A stretch of DNA of 64,000 nucleotides from Marispirochaeta sp. (GTDB lineage: Bacteria > Spirochaetota > Spirochaetia > JC444 > Marispirochaetaceae), in the NCBI RefSeq assembly GCF_963668165.1, contig NZ_OY764209.1:1116001-1180000 (forward strand), written 5' to 3'. Position numbers and translations under genes: made by a program. Below the pieces are notes generated by a model. The model worked only from the letters and a program-made list of their open reading frames with translations, was not told the DNA's origin and did no database searches. Below, in pieces: positions 36,251-48,277 of this stretch (its first letter is position 1; each line of letters starts with the position of its first letter).

Positions 36251-36335
36251 CGGAGAAGGTGGGATTCGAACCCACGGAGCCTCTCGGCTCAACGGTTTTC
36301 AAGACCGCCTCCTTCGACCACTCGGACACCTCTCC
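36251..36335 (-). tRNA. tRNA-Ser (anticodon TGA)
   Basis: This 85-nt class II tRNA has acceptor GGAGAGG/CTTCTCC (one G-U pair), a long variable arm and anticodon loop CTTGAAA. It reads UCA and wobbles to other UCN codons. Confidence 0.94.
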
Positions 36336-36380
36336 AGTCTATTGATCGGGTTCCTACTATAGATGTTGAAGGATTCTTTG

Positions 36381-37247
36381 TCAATCAGGAGAGACAATTT
36401 CAAGGATCCTGTCCAGGTCGTCCAGGGAAAAATATGAGATCTCAATGCGCCCTTTTTTGGCCGATCCTTTTACTGATACCTTGGTTCCAAACAGGTCAAT
36501 CAGACGCTCTTCTATCTTCGAAAGTTCCGGATCCTGGCGCTTCATGGAGGCATGCTTCTCAGTAGATCCGGAAGCCCTGCCACCGCGGTTCAAATCCCCC
36601 GACTGAGCCTCCGCCTCCCGTACGCTTAAACCGTCTTTGAGAATACGGTTAAACAGGATCATCTGGTCTGCCGGATTCAGGACCGACAAAAGGGCCCGGG
36701 CATGACCGGCGGTTATCTCTCCGGAAACCAGAGCCGCCTGCATGGGGTCCGGCATTTTTAAGAGACGCAGACTGTTAGCTACGGTGGAACGGTTTTTACC
36801 GACCTTCTGGGCGAGCTCTTCCTGACTTAATCCCGCCTCTACCATCAACTGCCGGTACCCGTTCGCCTCTTCGATTGGATTCAGATCCTCCCGCTGGATA
36901 TTCTCTATGAGGGCTATTTCGAGCTTCTCTTCTTCAGTGAAGGAACGTACCAGGACAGGGACTTCCGCCAGGTGGGCCATCTGAGCCGCCCGGAAGCGCC
37001 GCTCTCCTGCGACAATACGATATCCCGATCCGTACTCCTCGACAATAATAGGCTGAATGATACCCTGTTCCCGGATCGATTCAGCCAGTTCCATAAGGCG
37101 CTCTTCGTTAAAAGCCTTACGGGGTTGGTCCGGATTTGGATATATCTTATTCAATGGAACGGATCGTTCTGTGGAAACTGCTGTCTCTTCGCCGCCTGTC
37201 GACTGTAACAATGCCTCAATGCCTTTTCCCAAGGCCCGTTTAGACAC
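36381..37247 (-). CDS. parB: Chromosome partitioning protein ParB
   Basis: This 288-residue CTPase and parS-binding protein has Box I QPRKAFNEERLMELAESI, Box II with GYRIVAGERRFRAAQMA, Box III ENIQREDLNPIEEA and the helix-turn-helix SQEELAQKVGKNRSTVANSLRLLKMP. It overlaps parA by 8 bp. Two perfect parS cores (39572 and 40714) lie within 3.5 kb. Confidence 0.95.
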   Translation of the reverse strand: MSKRALGKGIEALLQSTGGEETAVSTERSVPLNKIYPNPDQPRKAFNEERLMELAESIREQGIIQPIIVEEYGSGYRIVAGERRFRAAQMAHLAEVPVLVRSFTEEEKLEIALIENIQREDLNPIEEANGYRQLMVEAGLSQEELAQKVGKNRSTVANSLRLLKMPDPMQAALVSGEITAGHARALLSVLNPADQMILFNRILKDGLSVREAEAQSGDLNRGGRASGSTEKHASMKRQDPELSKIEERLIDLFGTKVSVKGSAKKGRIEISYFSLDDLDRILEIVSPD

Positions 37248-37995
37248 GTTTAATTACCTCTTCCGCCAACTCTTTATAACTCCGTGCGCCGGAACAGGAG
37301 GCGTTATACTGATTGATTGGGACCCCATGAGAAGGAGCTTCGGATAAACGAATATTTCTCGGAATTATTGTGCGGAAGACCTTGTCCTTGAAGTAGTTCG
37401 TTACCTCCTGCACCACCTCGTTTGCCAGTTTGGTACGGGAATCGTACATGGTAAACACAATACCGGCTATGGAAAGATCGGGATTCAGATTTTTCTGTAC
37501 CCGCTGTATTGTCTGCAGTAATAATGTAAGACCTTCAAGGGCAAAATACTCGCACTGTAAGGGTACAAGCACATAGTCTGCAGCAACCAGCCCGTTAACC
37601 GTCAAAAGCCCAAGAGAAGGAGGACAATCAATAAGAATATAGTCCCACTCAGTATGTACACTATTGAGAACCTTTTTCAAAAAGAACTCCCGCTCTTTTT
37701 CTTCAATCAGCTCAACATTGGCCCCGGTTAAGTCAATATTAGACGGGACAATAAAGAGATTTTTTACTGTCGTTTCCTGAATAACATCCCGGATGGGAAT
37801 ACCCTTGGTAACAACATCATAAATGCTGGCCTCTTCTACATGTGCACCTACACTGGAAGAAAGGTTCCCCTGAGGATCAAAATCCACCAGCAGAACGCGT
37901 TTACCCGCCTCTGCCAGATATGCTCCGAGATTCGCGGTTGTGGTGGTCTTGCCAACGCCGCCTTTTTGATTTGCAAAAACGATTACTTTACCCAT
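37240..37995 (-). CDS. parA: Chromosome partitioning ATPase ParA (Soj)
   Basis: The 251 residues begin IVFANQKGGVGKTTTTANLGAYLA (deviant Walker A), followed by VDFDPQGNLSSSVG and the Walker B YILIDCPPSLGLLTVN. It is the short chromosomal Soj form without an N-terminal regulatory domain. Divergent from the NifU gene. Confidence 0.95.
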   Translation of the reverse strand: MGKVIVFANQKGGVGKTTTTANLGAYLAEAGKRVLLVDFDPQGNLSSSVGAHVEEASIYDVVTKGIPIRDVIQETTVKNLFIVPSNIDLTGANVELIEEKEREFFLKKVLNSVHTEWDYILIDCPPSLGLLTVNGLVAADYVLVPLQCEYFALEGLTLLLQTIQRVQKNLNPDLSIAGIVFTMYDSRTKLANEVVQEVTNYFKDKVFRTIIPRNIRLSEAPSHGVPINQYNASCSGARSYKELAEEVIKRV

Positions 37996-38110
37996 AGCGC
38001 GAGCACATTATACCGTAAAGAGTTAACTGTGTCATTTCTTTATAGCACTCTTGACCAAAAAAAGTCCCTTCTATAGCTTATTCTAGTATATTAATCGCGA
38101 GGAGAATATA

Positions 38111-38332
38111 ATGCGCGACGAGGTGATTAAGGCCATACAGGATGTCCGGCCCTCTCTGCAGGCTGACGGCGGCGATATTGAGTTTGTTGACCTTTCCGAC
38201 AGCGGTCAGGTTACAGTCAGACTGACTGGTGCATGTAACGGATGTCCCATGGCACAGATGACCCTGAAACAGGGCGTAGAACAGTATTTAAAAGAAAAAG
38301 TACCGGGCGTAGTTTCTGTTGATTCAGTATAA
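38111..38332 (+). CDS. NifU C-terminal-type Fe-S scaffold
   Basis: This 73-residue stand-alone NifU C-terminal domain has VRPSLQADGGDIEFVDLSD and the cluster-binding CNGCPMAQMTLKQGVEQYL (CxxC). It assembles or carries 4Fe-4S clusters. The start ATG follows GAGGAG. A TTGACC box lies 60 bp upstream. No other isc/suf gene is nearby. Confidence 0.9.
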   Translation: MRDEVIKAIQDVRPSLQADGGDIEFVDLSDSGQVTVRLTGACNGCPMAQMTLKQGVEQYLKEKVPGVVSVDSV

Positions 38333-38476
38333 AGAAGTTCTTAAGGATTTCCCTTCCTTCGGTTCACGCGGAGGGAGGGGAAATATCTATCTAAAAAATT
38401 TAATATATTCTCGCCATGTGCCGTTAATGTCCTTGAGAGTGTTGCTTTCCACTATACCACACACTAAGATGGTCAA

Positions 38477-39541
38477 ATGCAACAGGTGAAAGATAAAGAA
38501 CAAACCAGAATAGAAAAACTAATCCACAGTATCCCCAAAACCGAGATTCATCTCCACTTGGAAGGTCTTGTCAGTGTTGATACCTTGTGGTATTTGATCA
38601 GCCGCAACAAGCTTGAGTTTGATGGTATAAACACCCGGGAAGATCTGGAACAGCAGTTCGATTTTAAAAGCCTCGACGAGTTCATCTGGTTCTATATAAA
38701 TATCCTGCAAAATGCCTTTCGAACGTCTGAAGATCTCAAGTGCCTTATAACTGACGCAAAAACATACCTCTCACGAAACAACATTGTTTACGCTGAGATA
38801 TTCTTTGCTCCCTCGAAATTTGTCCAGAACGGTCTCGAATTTGCAGAGATGATGCAGATTCTCCACGATGGAGCCCAAAAATTACAATCAGAAGACAATA
38901 TAGAGATTAAATTCATCATCGATGTCTCCCGCAGCTATGGTATTGAAAACGCTGAACAGAACCTCGCGCTTACCCTCGAGCATTTGAACGATTCAATCAT
39001 CGGAATTGGACTCGGCGGTTCTGAAAGCCAGGGACCGGCGGAGCTCTTTCCCTCGGTATTTAAAAAGGCCATAGACAAAGGACTCAAAGTAGTCGCACAT
39101 GCCGGAGAGGATGTAGACTCAAGCTCCATCTGGAACAGTATAAAGTTTCTGAAAGCCCAGCGTATAGGTCACGGAATCAGCGCCCGGGACGATGCCAAAC
39201 TAATCGAGTATCTTCAAAAAACCGGAATTCCCCTGGAGATCTGTCCTACCAGTAATGTTTTTACACGAAAGTTCATACAGCGCCTGGAGGATCATCCTAT
39301 TCGCCTTTTTTTCGACAGCGGCATCAATGTTACTCTCAATACCGATGATCCGACTCTCTTTAACATTGACCTGGTAGAAGAATACTATAATATGTACAAC
39401 CATCTGGATTTTACAATCGAGGAATTATTTCAACTCATGAAAAACACCCTGTTTGCTACCTTTTTGCCTCAGGAAAAAAAGTCAGCTCTATGGGAAAAAA
39501 CCGTTGCAGCAATAAAACGTGCAGGATACCTGGCCCCCTAA
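38477..39541 (+). CDS. add: Adenosine deaminase
   Basis: The 354-residue amidohydrolase has the zinc ligands in KTEIHLHLEGLV, HAGEDVDSSSIW (catalytic Glu region), RIGHGISA and NTDDPTLFN, the standard ADA set. It converts adenosine to inosine. Together with ahcY and the PfkB kinase near 58 kb this gives two fates for adenosine released from S-adenosylhomocysteine. Confidence 0.9.
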   Translation: MQQVKDKEQTRIEKLIHSIPKTEIHLHLEGLVSVDTLWYLISRNKLEFDGINTREDLEQQFDFKSLDEFIWFYINILQNAFRTSEDLKCLITDAKTYLSRNNIVYAEIFFAPSKFVQNGLEFAEMMQILHDGAQKLQSEDNIEIKFIIDVSRSYGIENAEQNLALTLEHLNDSIIGIGLGGSESQGPAELFPSVFKKAIDKGLKVVAHAGEDVDSSSIWNSIKFLKAQRIGHGISARDDAKLIEYLQKTGIPLEICPTSNVFTRKFIQRLEDHPIRLFFDSGINVTLNTDDPTLFNIDLVEEYYNMYNHLDFTIEELFQLMKNTLFATFLPQEKKSALWEKTVAAIKRAGYLAP

Positions 39542-39571
39542 AAACCTTTTCCGAAAACACAGATAGCAGCC

Positions 39572-39585
39572 GTTTCACGTGAAAC
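39572..39585. promoter_or_regulatory. parS site 1
   Basis: GTTTCACGTGAAAC is a perfect palindrome and matches the universal ParB-Spo0J site core. It lies just after add inside a hairpin (CCGTT ... AACGG followed by TTTTT), so it may double as the add terminator. Confidence 0.85.
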
Positions 39586-39619
39586 AACGGTTTTTCCTCT
39601 AAATCCAGAACTAGTATTT

Positions 39620-39851
39620 GCAGAGGTTTGATACAGCCTGTAAACCCTCCTTTTCTGGCAATTCCCTTTTCTGCGTCCTCACCGTGGTTTTTCTTCAGGG
39701 TTCACGCATATCCGTTCCATTAAACTCTATATGCTCCTCACACGACGAATATCCACGCAGTGGGTTGATACAGCTTATAAACCCTCTTTTCTTTCCAATC
39801 CCATCTCTGCGCTCTCACCGTGGTTTTTCTTCGGGGTTCACGCATGTCATC
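39620..39851 (+). repeat. Repeat block upstream of the first GxxExxY gene
   Basis: A unit starting near 39670 with TCTGCGTCCTCACCGTGG runs about 118 bp to 39787 and recurs at 40487-40605 at roughly 90 percent identity; a partial copy lies at 39806-39851. No gene is seen here. The remaining part (39852-40031) is AT-rich and empty. Confidence 0.75.
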
Positions 39852-40031
39852 TTAAAAAAACTCCTCTTTTACCCCAAATCTTCTCTACGACCCTACAATG
39901 GAAATTTCATGGCTTCTACAATCCTTATACCATGCCTTCTTAAGCCGAATTGGAGTGATATTTTTTCTATTAATCTATAATTTTTTTATTTCTTTGAAGC
40001 ACAACAACTGTTTACTTGGTTCTATATTATT

Positions 40032-40460
40032 ATGAAAACACCACACAACATTTCAATTGTCGATTTTAAACCCAACACCAACCGCCGTGAAGACTTTCTA
40101 ACGGAAAAGGTTATTGGTATCTCGATGAGGATTCACAGCTTCTTTGGTCCCGGACTTCTGGAATCATGCTATGAAGGAGCTCTCTGCTATGAATTGCTAC
40201 AAGAAAAAATCCCCTTTGAACGCCAAAAAGATATCTACTGTGTTTATAAGGGGGTAGATTTAGGTATTGCCTACAGAGCAGATATTATCCTAGAAAACCG
40301 GGTTGTTATTGAACTTAAAAGTTGTGAGAGAAATCATCCGGTATTTTGCCGCCAACTTTTGTCGTATCTGAAGCTGGCAAACGTTTCTGTTGGATTATTA
40401 ATTAATTTTAATGTGCCCCGCTTAATAGATGGAATAACAAGGATAGTGAATAACTATTAG
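40032..40460 (+). CDS. GxxExxY family protein, copy 1
   Basis: This 142-residue protein has VIGISMRIHSFFGPGLLESCYEGAL (the G-x-x-E-x-x-Y motif), later ADIILENRVVIELKSCE and GLLINFNVPRLIDGI. The pattern D...ExK (ADIILEN ... IELKS) resembles a PD-(D/E)xK nuclease fold, but activity is unproven. The gene lies alone between directly repeated blocks, near the origin. A second family member is at 59735. Confidence 0.85.
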   Translation: MKTPHNISIVDFKPNTNRREDFLTEKVIGISMRIHSFFGPGLLESCYEGALCYELLQEKIPFERQKDIYCVYKGVDLGIAYRADIILENRVVIELKSCERNHPVFCRQLLSYLKLANVSVGLLINFNVPRLIDGITRIVNNY

Positions 40461-40486
40461 CAAAGCCACTACCCTGCCCAATTTTT

Positions 40487-40671
40487 TCTGCGCCCTCACC
40501 GCGGTCTTTCTTCAGGGTTCACGCATATCCATTCCATTAAACTCTATATGCTCCTCACACGACGAATATCCACGCAGTGGGGTTGGTACAGCCTGTAACC
40601 CCTCTTTTTCTGTCCACTCCCTTCTCTGCGTCCTCTCCGTTGTTTTTCCTCGTGGCTCACACATATCACGT
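40487..40671 (+). repeat. Repeat block downstream of the first GxxExxY gene
   Basis: This contains the second long unit (40487-40605) and a fourth, degenerate start (40623-40671, CTCTGCGTCCTCTCCG). All units have the same orientation, so the GxxExxY gene is bracketed by direct repeats. Confidence 0.7.
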
Positions 40672-40680
40672 CCTAAAGCC

Positions 40681-40711
40681 AAAAAAATAGCCCCCCGGGT
40701 GGGAGGCTTCT
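40681..40711 (-). terminator. Terminator of gyrBA
   Basis: On the minus strand AAGCCTCCC-ACC-CGGGGGGCT forms a GC-rich stem, followed by ATTTTTTT. It is placed 19 bp past the gyrA stop and just beyond parS site 2. Confidence 0.75.
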
Positions 40712-40713
40712 TT

Positions 40714-40729
40714 TGTTTCACGTGAAACA
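40714..40729. promoter_or_regulatory. parS site 2
   Basis: TGTTTCACGTGAAACA is a full 16-bp parS palindrome. It abuts the gyrA stop codon (40730-40732) and precedes the terminator stem, leaving no spacer. Confidence 0.92.
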
Positions 40730-43189
40730 CTAGGTACTTTCTGGTTCCAGTTTTTCCTCATCATCTTCTTTTACAACCCGTGCCATTCCAATCACCACAT
40801 CAGGAGAGGCAATATTGACAACACGAACGCCAAAGGCCGATTTTCCCATCACTGACACTTCATTCGACCTTATTTTGATTGTGTTTCCCTGTGAAGTTAT
40901 GCACACTATCTCATCTTCCTCTTTTAACGAAGATACACCGATAACTTCCCCTGTTTTCTCGGATACTCTGTAGGCAATCTGGCCTCTGGTTGCTCTTCCA
41001 TGAGGATTAAAGTTTTCATAGTCTATTCGCTTACCATAGCCGTATTCAGACAGAAGCATCATTTTTTCTTCCGGATGTACACACAAAACTCCAGCAAGTT
41101 CATCCTCTTTCTGCAGCTTTATCCCCTGAACACCCCGTGAGGCGCGACCCATGGACCGTACTGCTTCTTCACGAAAACGCAGGGCCATACCGTGTTTGGA
41201 CACCATAACCAGATCATTATCTCCGCCGGTAAGCTGGGCACTGATCAACCGGTCCCCTGAATCAAGGTTTATGGCACGTATTCCCCGGCTGCGGGCATTG
41301 GAAAAGTCGCTTATCTTAACCTTCTTAACCACTCCCCGGCTGGTTCCCATAAAAAGATACCCTTCCTGGTCAAAATCCTTGATCGAAACTACCGCAGTAA
41401 TCTCCTCATCAGCAGAGATCTGCAGTAAAGCACGAATATTCGTGCCGCGGGTGTTTCTGGATCCTTCAGGAATTTCGTGCACCTTAATCCAGTATGCCTT
41501 GCCTTCGCTGGTAATAAACATCACATGGTCGTGGGTTGAGGCAATAAAAAGGTTCTCGATAAAGTCCTCATCCCTGAGATTCGCAGACATTGAGCCTTTT
41601 CCTCCACGTCCCTGGTTTCTGTAGGCGCTTACGGGAACCCGTTTTATCATACCGCGATTCGTAGTCAGAACAACCATGTCCTCTTTCTTGATCAAGTCTT
41701 CAATATTGATCTCTTCAACTTCATCAATAAGGATTTCTGTGCGTCTGTCATCTCCAAATTTTTGGGCGATTTCCAGAGTTTCTTCTTTAACAACGTTGAG
41801 GATCTTTTTAGGATCTGACAAAAGATCCTGTAAATAGGCAATCAGGGCCCTGATTTCATTTAACTCATCAATTATCTTCTGGGTTTCAAGACTGGTCAGC
41901 TTCTGAAGGCGCATATCAAGTATCGCCTGGGCCTGTTTTTCAGAAAGCTCAAAGCCGTTCATCAGGTTTTCCCTGGCTGTATCTACGTTTCGGGAAGACT
42001 TTATAACCCGGATAACTTCGTCAATATTATCCAGGGCGATCTTCAAACCGATGAGAATGTGTTCCCGTTCCTGAGCCCTTCGCAAGTCATAACGCGTCCT
42101 GCGGGTCACAACCTCTTCACGGTGTTCGACAAAATAGACAACCGCATCTTTTAAAGTCAGAATTTGAGGTCTTCCCTTTACCAGAGCCAGGTTATTTACG
42201 TTAAAATTCTGCTGTAACGATGTATGGGTAAATAGCTGATTGAGAATGACTTTGGGTATCGCGCCTTTTTTCAGTTCGATTACAACACGCATACCATTAC
42301 GGTCTGATTCGTCCCGCAGATCGGATATTCCGTCAATTTTACGATCTTTTATCAGTTCAGCAATACGAATAAGCAGATTGGCTTTGTTTACAGCGTAGGG
42401 CAGTTCAGTAACGATAATACGCTCTTTTCCGTTCTTCATCTGCTCAAGAACAAAACGTGACCGAACGACAATCTTGCCTTTTCCAGTTTTATAGGCTTTC
42501 TTTATACCCCGGCGACCAAAGATTATTCCTCCGGTAGGAAAATCAGGACCCTTAATAAAATGCATCAGCTCATCAATGGTAATATCCGGATTTTCGATAT
42601 ATGCCGCAATGCCCTTGCAGATTTCATTCAGGTTATGGGGAGGAATATTGGTGGCCATCCCCACCGCAATTCCACTGGCCCCGTTTGCCAGCATATAGGG
42701 AAAAGCCGCCGGTAATACCAGGGGCTCATCCATGGAGTCGTCATAGTTAGGTCCGAAATCGACGGTCTCCTTCTTTATATCACGGACCATCTCCTCCGCA
42801 ACCCGCTGCAACCTTGATTCGGTATACCGCATTGCAGCAGGAGGATCACCGTCAACGGATCCGAAGTTACCCTGTCCGTTTACTACTGGGTAGCGCATTG
42901 AGAAAGTCTGGGCCAAACGTACAAGGGCATCATAAACTGAGGCATCCCCATGGGGATGGAATTTACCCAGAACGTCTCCGACAATACGGGCACATTTCTT
43001 GGGCGCGCGGTCATGCCGGAGTCCCATTTCGCTCATTCCGTAGAGAATTCGCCGGTGAACCGGTTTCAGACCATCCCGCACATCCGGCAGGGCCCGACTG
43101 ACGATAACCGACATGGCATAATTTAAATAGGACTCTTTTATTTCATCTTCAATGGCAATGGGTATTGTTTTCCCGGTAGTCTCTTCCAC
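40730..43189 (-). CDS. gyrA: DNA gyrase subunit A
   Basis: The 819 residues include the N-terminal breakage-reunion domain, with the catalytic Tyr in [10 protein letters not shown] (about residue 122) and the QRDR region [17 protein letters not shown]. The C-terminal beta-pinwheel repeats include the GyrA box (QGRGGKGS). It is 22 bp after gyrB in one operon. The quinolone positions read HGDASVYD, i.e. Ala where E. coli has Ser83. Confidence 0.96.
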   Translation of the reverse strand: MEETTGKTIPIAIEDEIKESYLNYAMSVIVSRALPDVRDGLKPVHRRILYGMSEMGLRHDRAPKKCARIVGDVLGKFHPHGDASVYDALVRLAQTFSMRYPVVNGQGNFGSVDGDPPAAMRYTESRLQRVAEEMVRDIKKETVDFGPNYDDSMDEPLVLPAAFPYMLANGASGIAVGMATNIPPHNLNEICKGIAAYIENPDITIDELMHFIKGPDFPTGGIIFGRRGIKKAYKTGKGKIVVRSRFVLEQMKNGKERIIVTELPYAVNKANLLIRIAELIKDRKIDGISDLRDESDRNGMRVVIELKKGAIPKVILNQLFTHTSLQQNFNVNNLALVKGRPQILTLKDAVVYFVEHREEVVTRRTRYDLRRAQEREHILIGLKIALDNIDEVIRVIKSSRNVDTARENLMNGFELSEKQAQAILDMRLQKLTSLETQKIIDELNEIRALIAYLQDLLSDPKKILNVVKEETLEIAQKFGDDRRTEILIDEVEEINIEDLIKKEDMVVLTTNRGMIKRVPVSAYRNQGRGGKGSMSANLRDEDFIENLFIASTHDHVMFITSEGKAYWIKVHEIPEGSRNTRGTNIRALLQISADEEITAVVSIKDFDQEGYLFMGTSRGVVKKVKISDFSNARSRGIRAINLDSGDRLISAQLTGGDNDLVMVSKHGMALRFREEAVRSMGRASRGVQGIKLQKEDELAGVLCVHPEEKMMLLSEYGYGKRIDYENFNPHGRATRGQIAYRVSEKTGEVIGVSSLKEEDEIVCITSQGNTIKIRSNEVSVMGKSAFGVRVVNIASPDVVIGMARVVKEDDEEKLEPEST

Positions 43190-43211
43190 CTAGATCTCCT
43201 TAAATCAGCTG

Positions 43212-45520
<2,309 letters not shown>

Positions 45521-46966
45521 ATGAACAGCGTCGACTGGGACTATAGCTTGTTCTGGAAAGAGGCTTTACATCAAATACGTCATGATCTTTCAGAGCAGGA
45601 GTTCATGATGTGGTTTAAAAACCTGAAATATGAGTCATCAAATCAGAACTCTATAATACTTATTGTCCCCTCAGTCTTTTACAGAGATCAGGTTAAACAG
45701 CGCTATCAGAGCATTATTGAAGAAAAACTGAAGGAACTGAGCGGAAGTCCCATAGGCATCGACTATGTAATACAAAAGAATGATACAGCTTCTTCAAACA
45801 GCGGGAATAACGGGGATATAAAGGAAAGTAAGATAGAAGAACCTTCTTCCTCGGTCCGTGCACACAGGGCACCGCCGATTCAGACGAAACCTTCAGTTCC
45901 TGCGGAGAGAACCCTTGTACGGCAAAAACATCCCCATCTGAGGGGAGATTATACTTTTGAAAACTTTGTCATCGGCGAAAACAACTCCTTTGCCGCCAAT
46001 GCGGCTATTGCAATCGCCAAAAACCCTGGTACCTCATATAACCCCTGTCTAATCTACGGCGGGGTCGGTCTTGGAAAAACACACCTTGTTCAATCCATCG
46101 GCAATACCGCCCACATGAACTTTGATTCTTTCAAGGTGGTCTATGTCACCTCAGAGACCTTTACTAATGAGTTTATCCAGGCCATCAAGGACGGAAAAAA
46201 CGCCCAGTTCAAGAGCCGGTACCGAAACGTAGACCTTCTTCTTATTGACGATATCCAGTTTCTGCAGGGAAAGGACCAGACCCAGGAGGAGCTCTTCCAT
46301 ACCTTCAACGCCCTGTACGACGCCAACAAACAGATGGTTTTTACCTGCGACCGTCCCGTTTCTGAACTGAAAAATCTAACCGCCCGCCTGCAAAGCAGGT
46401 TTGAACGTGGTTTGAATGTCGATCTTCAGCCTCCCAACTTTGAAACCCGGTATGCCATTCTTAAGCGAAAGATTGAAGAAAAAGGTGTCGACATATCCGA
46501 TGAAGTAATCACCCTTATCTGTAATCGGATTACCACAAACGTTCGTGACCTCGAGGCGGCCCTGACAAAACTCATTGCCTACGCAGACCTTTTAAATAAA
46601 CGGGTAACCCTGGAGATCGCCGAACAGCAGCTGAAGGATGTGTTCAACAATACCCGCACCGGCAACATCTCTATTGATGTCATTCAAAAGGTTGTGGCGG
46701 ATCACTACAGCCTCTCTCACAACGACATGCGGGGAAAAAAGCGGACCAAGGCAATTGCCTTTCCACGGCAGGTTGCCATGTATATTGTCAGGGAGATCAC
46801 CGAATACTCCACTACCGAGGTCGGGCTGGCTTTCGGAGGCCGGGACCACACTACTGTTATGCACGCCTGTCAGCGGGTAGAAAGCCGCATGAAGACTGAT
46901 TCAGCCCTGGAACCGACCATCCAGCAGCTTATCAGGGCAATAAAGGAGTATGGAACAAACTCTTAG
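45521..46966 (+). CDS. dnaA: Chromosomal replication initiator DnaA
   Basis: The 481 residues from ATG 45521 (MNSVDWDYSLFWKEAL) follow GGAG 9 nt upstream; a reading frame extending 96 bp further is AT-rich and unlike DnaA. Domain I is residues 1-80, domain II a short linker, domain III has GGVGLGKTHL and LLIDDIQFLQGKDQTQEE, and domain IV ends with the box-binding GLAFGGRDHTTVMHACQRV. It initiates replication at the adjacent origin. Confidence 0.96.
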   Translation: MNSVDWDYSLFWKEALHQIRHDLSEQEFMMWFKNLKYESSNQNSIILIVPSVFYRDQVKQRYQSIIEEKLKELSGSPIGIDYVIQKNDTASSNSGNNGDIKESKIEEPSSSVRAHRAPPIQTKPSVPAERTLVRQKHPHLRGDYTFENFVIGENNSFAANAAIAIAKNPGTSYNPCLIYGGVGLGKTHLVQSIGNTAHMNFDSFKVVYVTSETFTNEFIQAIKDGKNAQFKSRYRNVDLLLIDDIQFLQGKDQTQEELFHTFNALYDANKQMVFTCDRPVSELKNLTARLQSRFERGLNVDLQPPNFETRYAILKRKIEEKGVDISDEVITLICNRITTNVRDLEAALTKLIAYADLLNKRVTLEIAEQQLKDVFNNTRTGNISIDVIQKVVADHYSLSHNDMRGKKRTKAIAFPRQVAMYIVREITEYSTTEVGLAFGGRDHTTVMHACQRVESRMKTDSALEPTIQQLIRAIKEYGTNS

Positions 46967-47173
46967 AAACATGGTAATACTATGGGGATAAAAACAGATA
47001 ACGGAAGTTTCTGGGGATACTGTGTATGAATTGTGGAATCAGGATGACTACTTATTCAAGGAACAAAGCCTTGATAACGCAGGAATTAAGCGGCTTTTCC
47101 ACAAAATCACAGGCCCTATTACTATTACTACTATATTTATTAAATATTTGATAATACAAGGAGATTTGATAAT

Positions 47174-48277
47174 ATGAAATTTACCTGCGATAAAGCGAGT
47201 ATTTTGAGGGAAGTATCCATCGCCCAGGAAATCATTTCGTCACGAAATGCTCTCTCCATACTATCCAATGTTCTGATCGAAGTTGCGGATAATACCCTGA
47301 CCCTGAAAGCCACGGATCTCAAGGTCGGTTTTGAAACGCAGGTACCTGTGGAGGTAGCCGTTCCGGGGAGTACCACAATCTACTGCGATAAATTCCTTGG
47401 AATACTGCGCAGTCTGCCGGACGGGGAAATCGAGTTTGAACAGCAGGATACCCGTCTGATTATCCGGCCTCTCTTCAAAAAGATTGATTTTCAGCTGAAG
47501 AGTATTACCTCCGACAAATACCCTGAAATCCAGGATGTCTCCCAGGATGCCTATTTTCAGGTTTCCCAGGCAGAGCTGATCGAGATGATCAACCAGACTA
47601 TATTCGCAATTTCCGATGACGAGACCCGTTATTTTATGAACGGTGTCTATTTTGAGAAGAGCGAATCTGTTTTGGTTATGGTTGCCACTGACGGCAGACG
47701 TCTATCCTACATTATGAAAGAGGTCGACGGCAGCATTCCGGATTTTAATGGCGTTATTATTCCGCCGAAAATTCTCAACCTGGTACGAAAACTGGCCTCC
47801 GGCGAGGGATCAATCAATATTGCCGTTACCGATAAGAATATCTTTATGCAGTTCGATAACCAAAAAGTCTCCTCCAACCTGATTGAAGGACAGTTTCCTA
47901 ACTACCGACGGGTCATTCCCGATTCCCAGGAGTATCGAATTGTCATTAATCGCGGTGAATTGATGGATGCCCTCAAACGTGTTTCCCTGCTGGTGGAGCA
48001 GAAATCCCGGCGGGTGTATATGACCCTGAATGAAAACAGCCTGATTCTGAATTCTGAAGAGAGCGAGATAGGTATTGCCAGAGAGGAAATTGCTTGTGAT
48101 TATTCAGGACCGGAAACAACCATCGCCCTGAATTACCTCTATCTGATCGATCCGCTTAAAGTCATCGACAATGAGGATATCGCCATTGAGTACACCGAGG
48201 CGAACAAGGCTATTTCCATCCTGTCGATTCCTCCCGGGGACTATTTTCATATCGTTATGCCCATGCAGCTTGACTGA
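47174..48277 (+). CDS. dnaN: DNA polymerase III beta clamp
   Basis: The 367 residues form three clamp domains; typical strings are NALSILSNVLIEV, TDLKVGFETQVPVEV, MVATDGRRLSYI and the C-terminal HIVMPMQLD. The stop overlaps the recF start (TGATG). The 207-bp gap from dnaA carries DnaA-box-like TTTCCACA elements and a short ACTATT repeat. Confidence 0.96.
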   Translation: MKFTCDKASILREVSIAQEIISSRNALSILSNVLIEVADNTLTLKATDLKVGFETQVPVEVAVPGSTTIYCDKFLGILRSLPDGEIEFEQQDTRLIIRPLFKKIDFQLKSITSDKYPEIQDVSQDAYFQVSQAELIEMINQTIFAISDDETRYFMNGVYFEKSESVLVMVATDGRRLSYIMKEVDGSIPDFNGVIIPPKILNLVRKLASGEGSINIAVTDKNIFMQFDNQKVSSNLIEGQFPNYRRVIPDSQEYRIVINRGELMDALKRVSLLVEQKSRRVYMTLNENSLILNSEESEIGIAREEIACDYSGPETTIALNYLYLIDPLKVIDNEDIAIEYTEANKAISILSIPPGDYFHIVMPMQLD

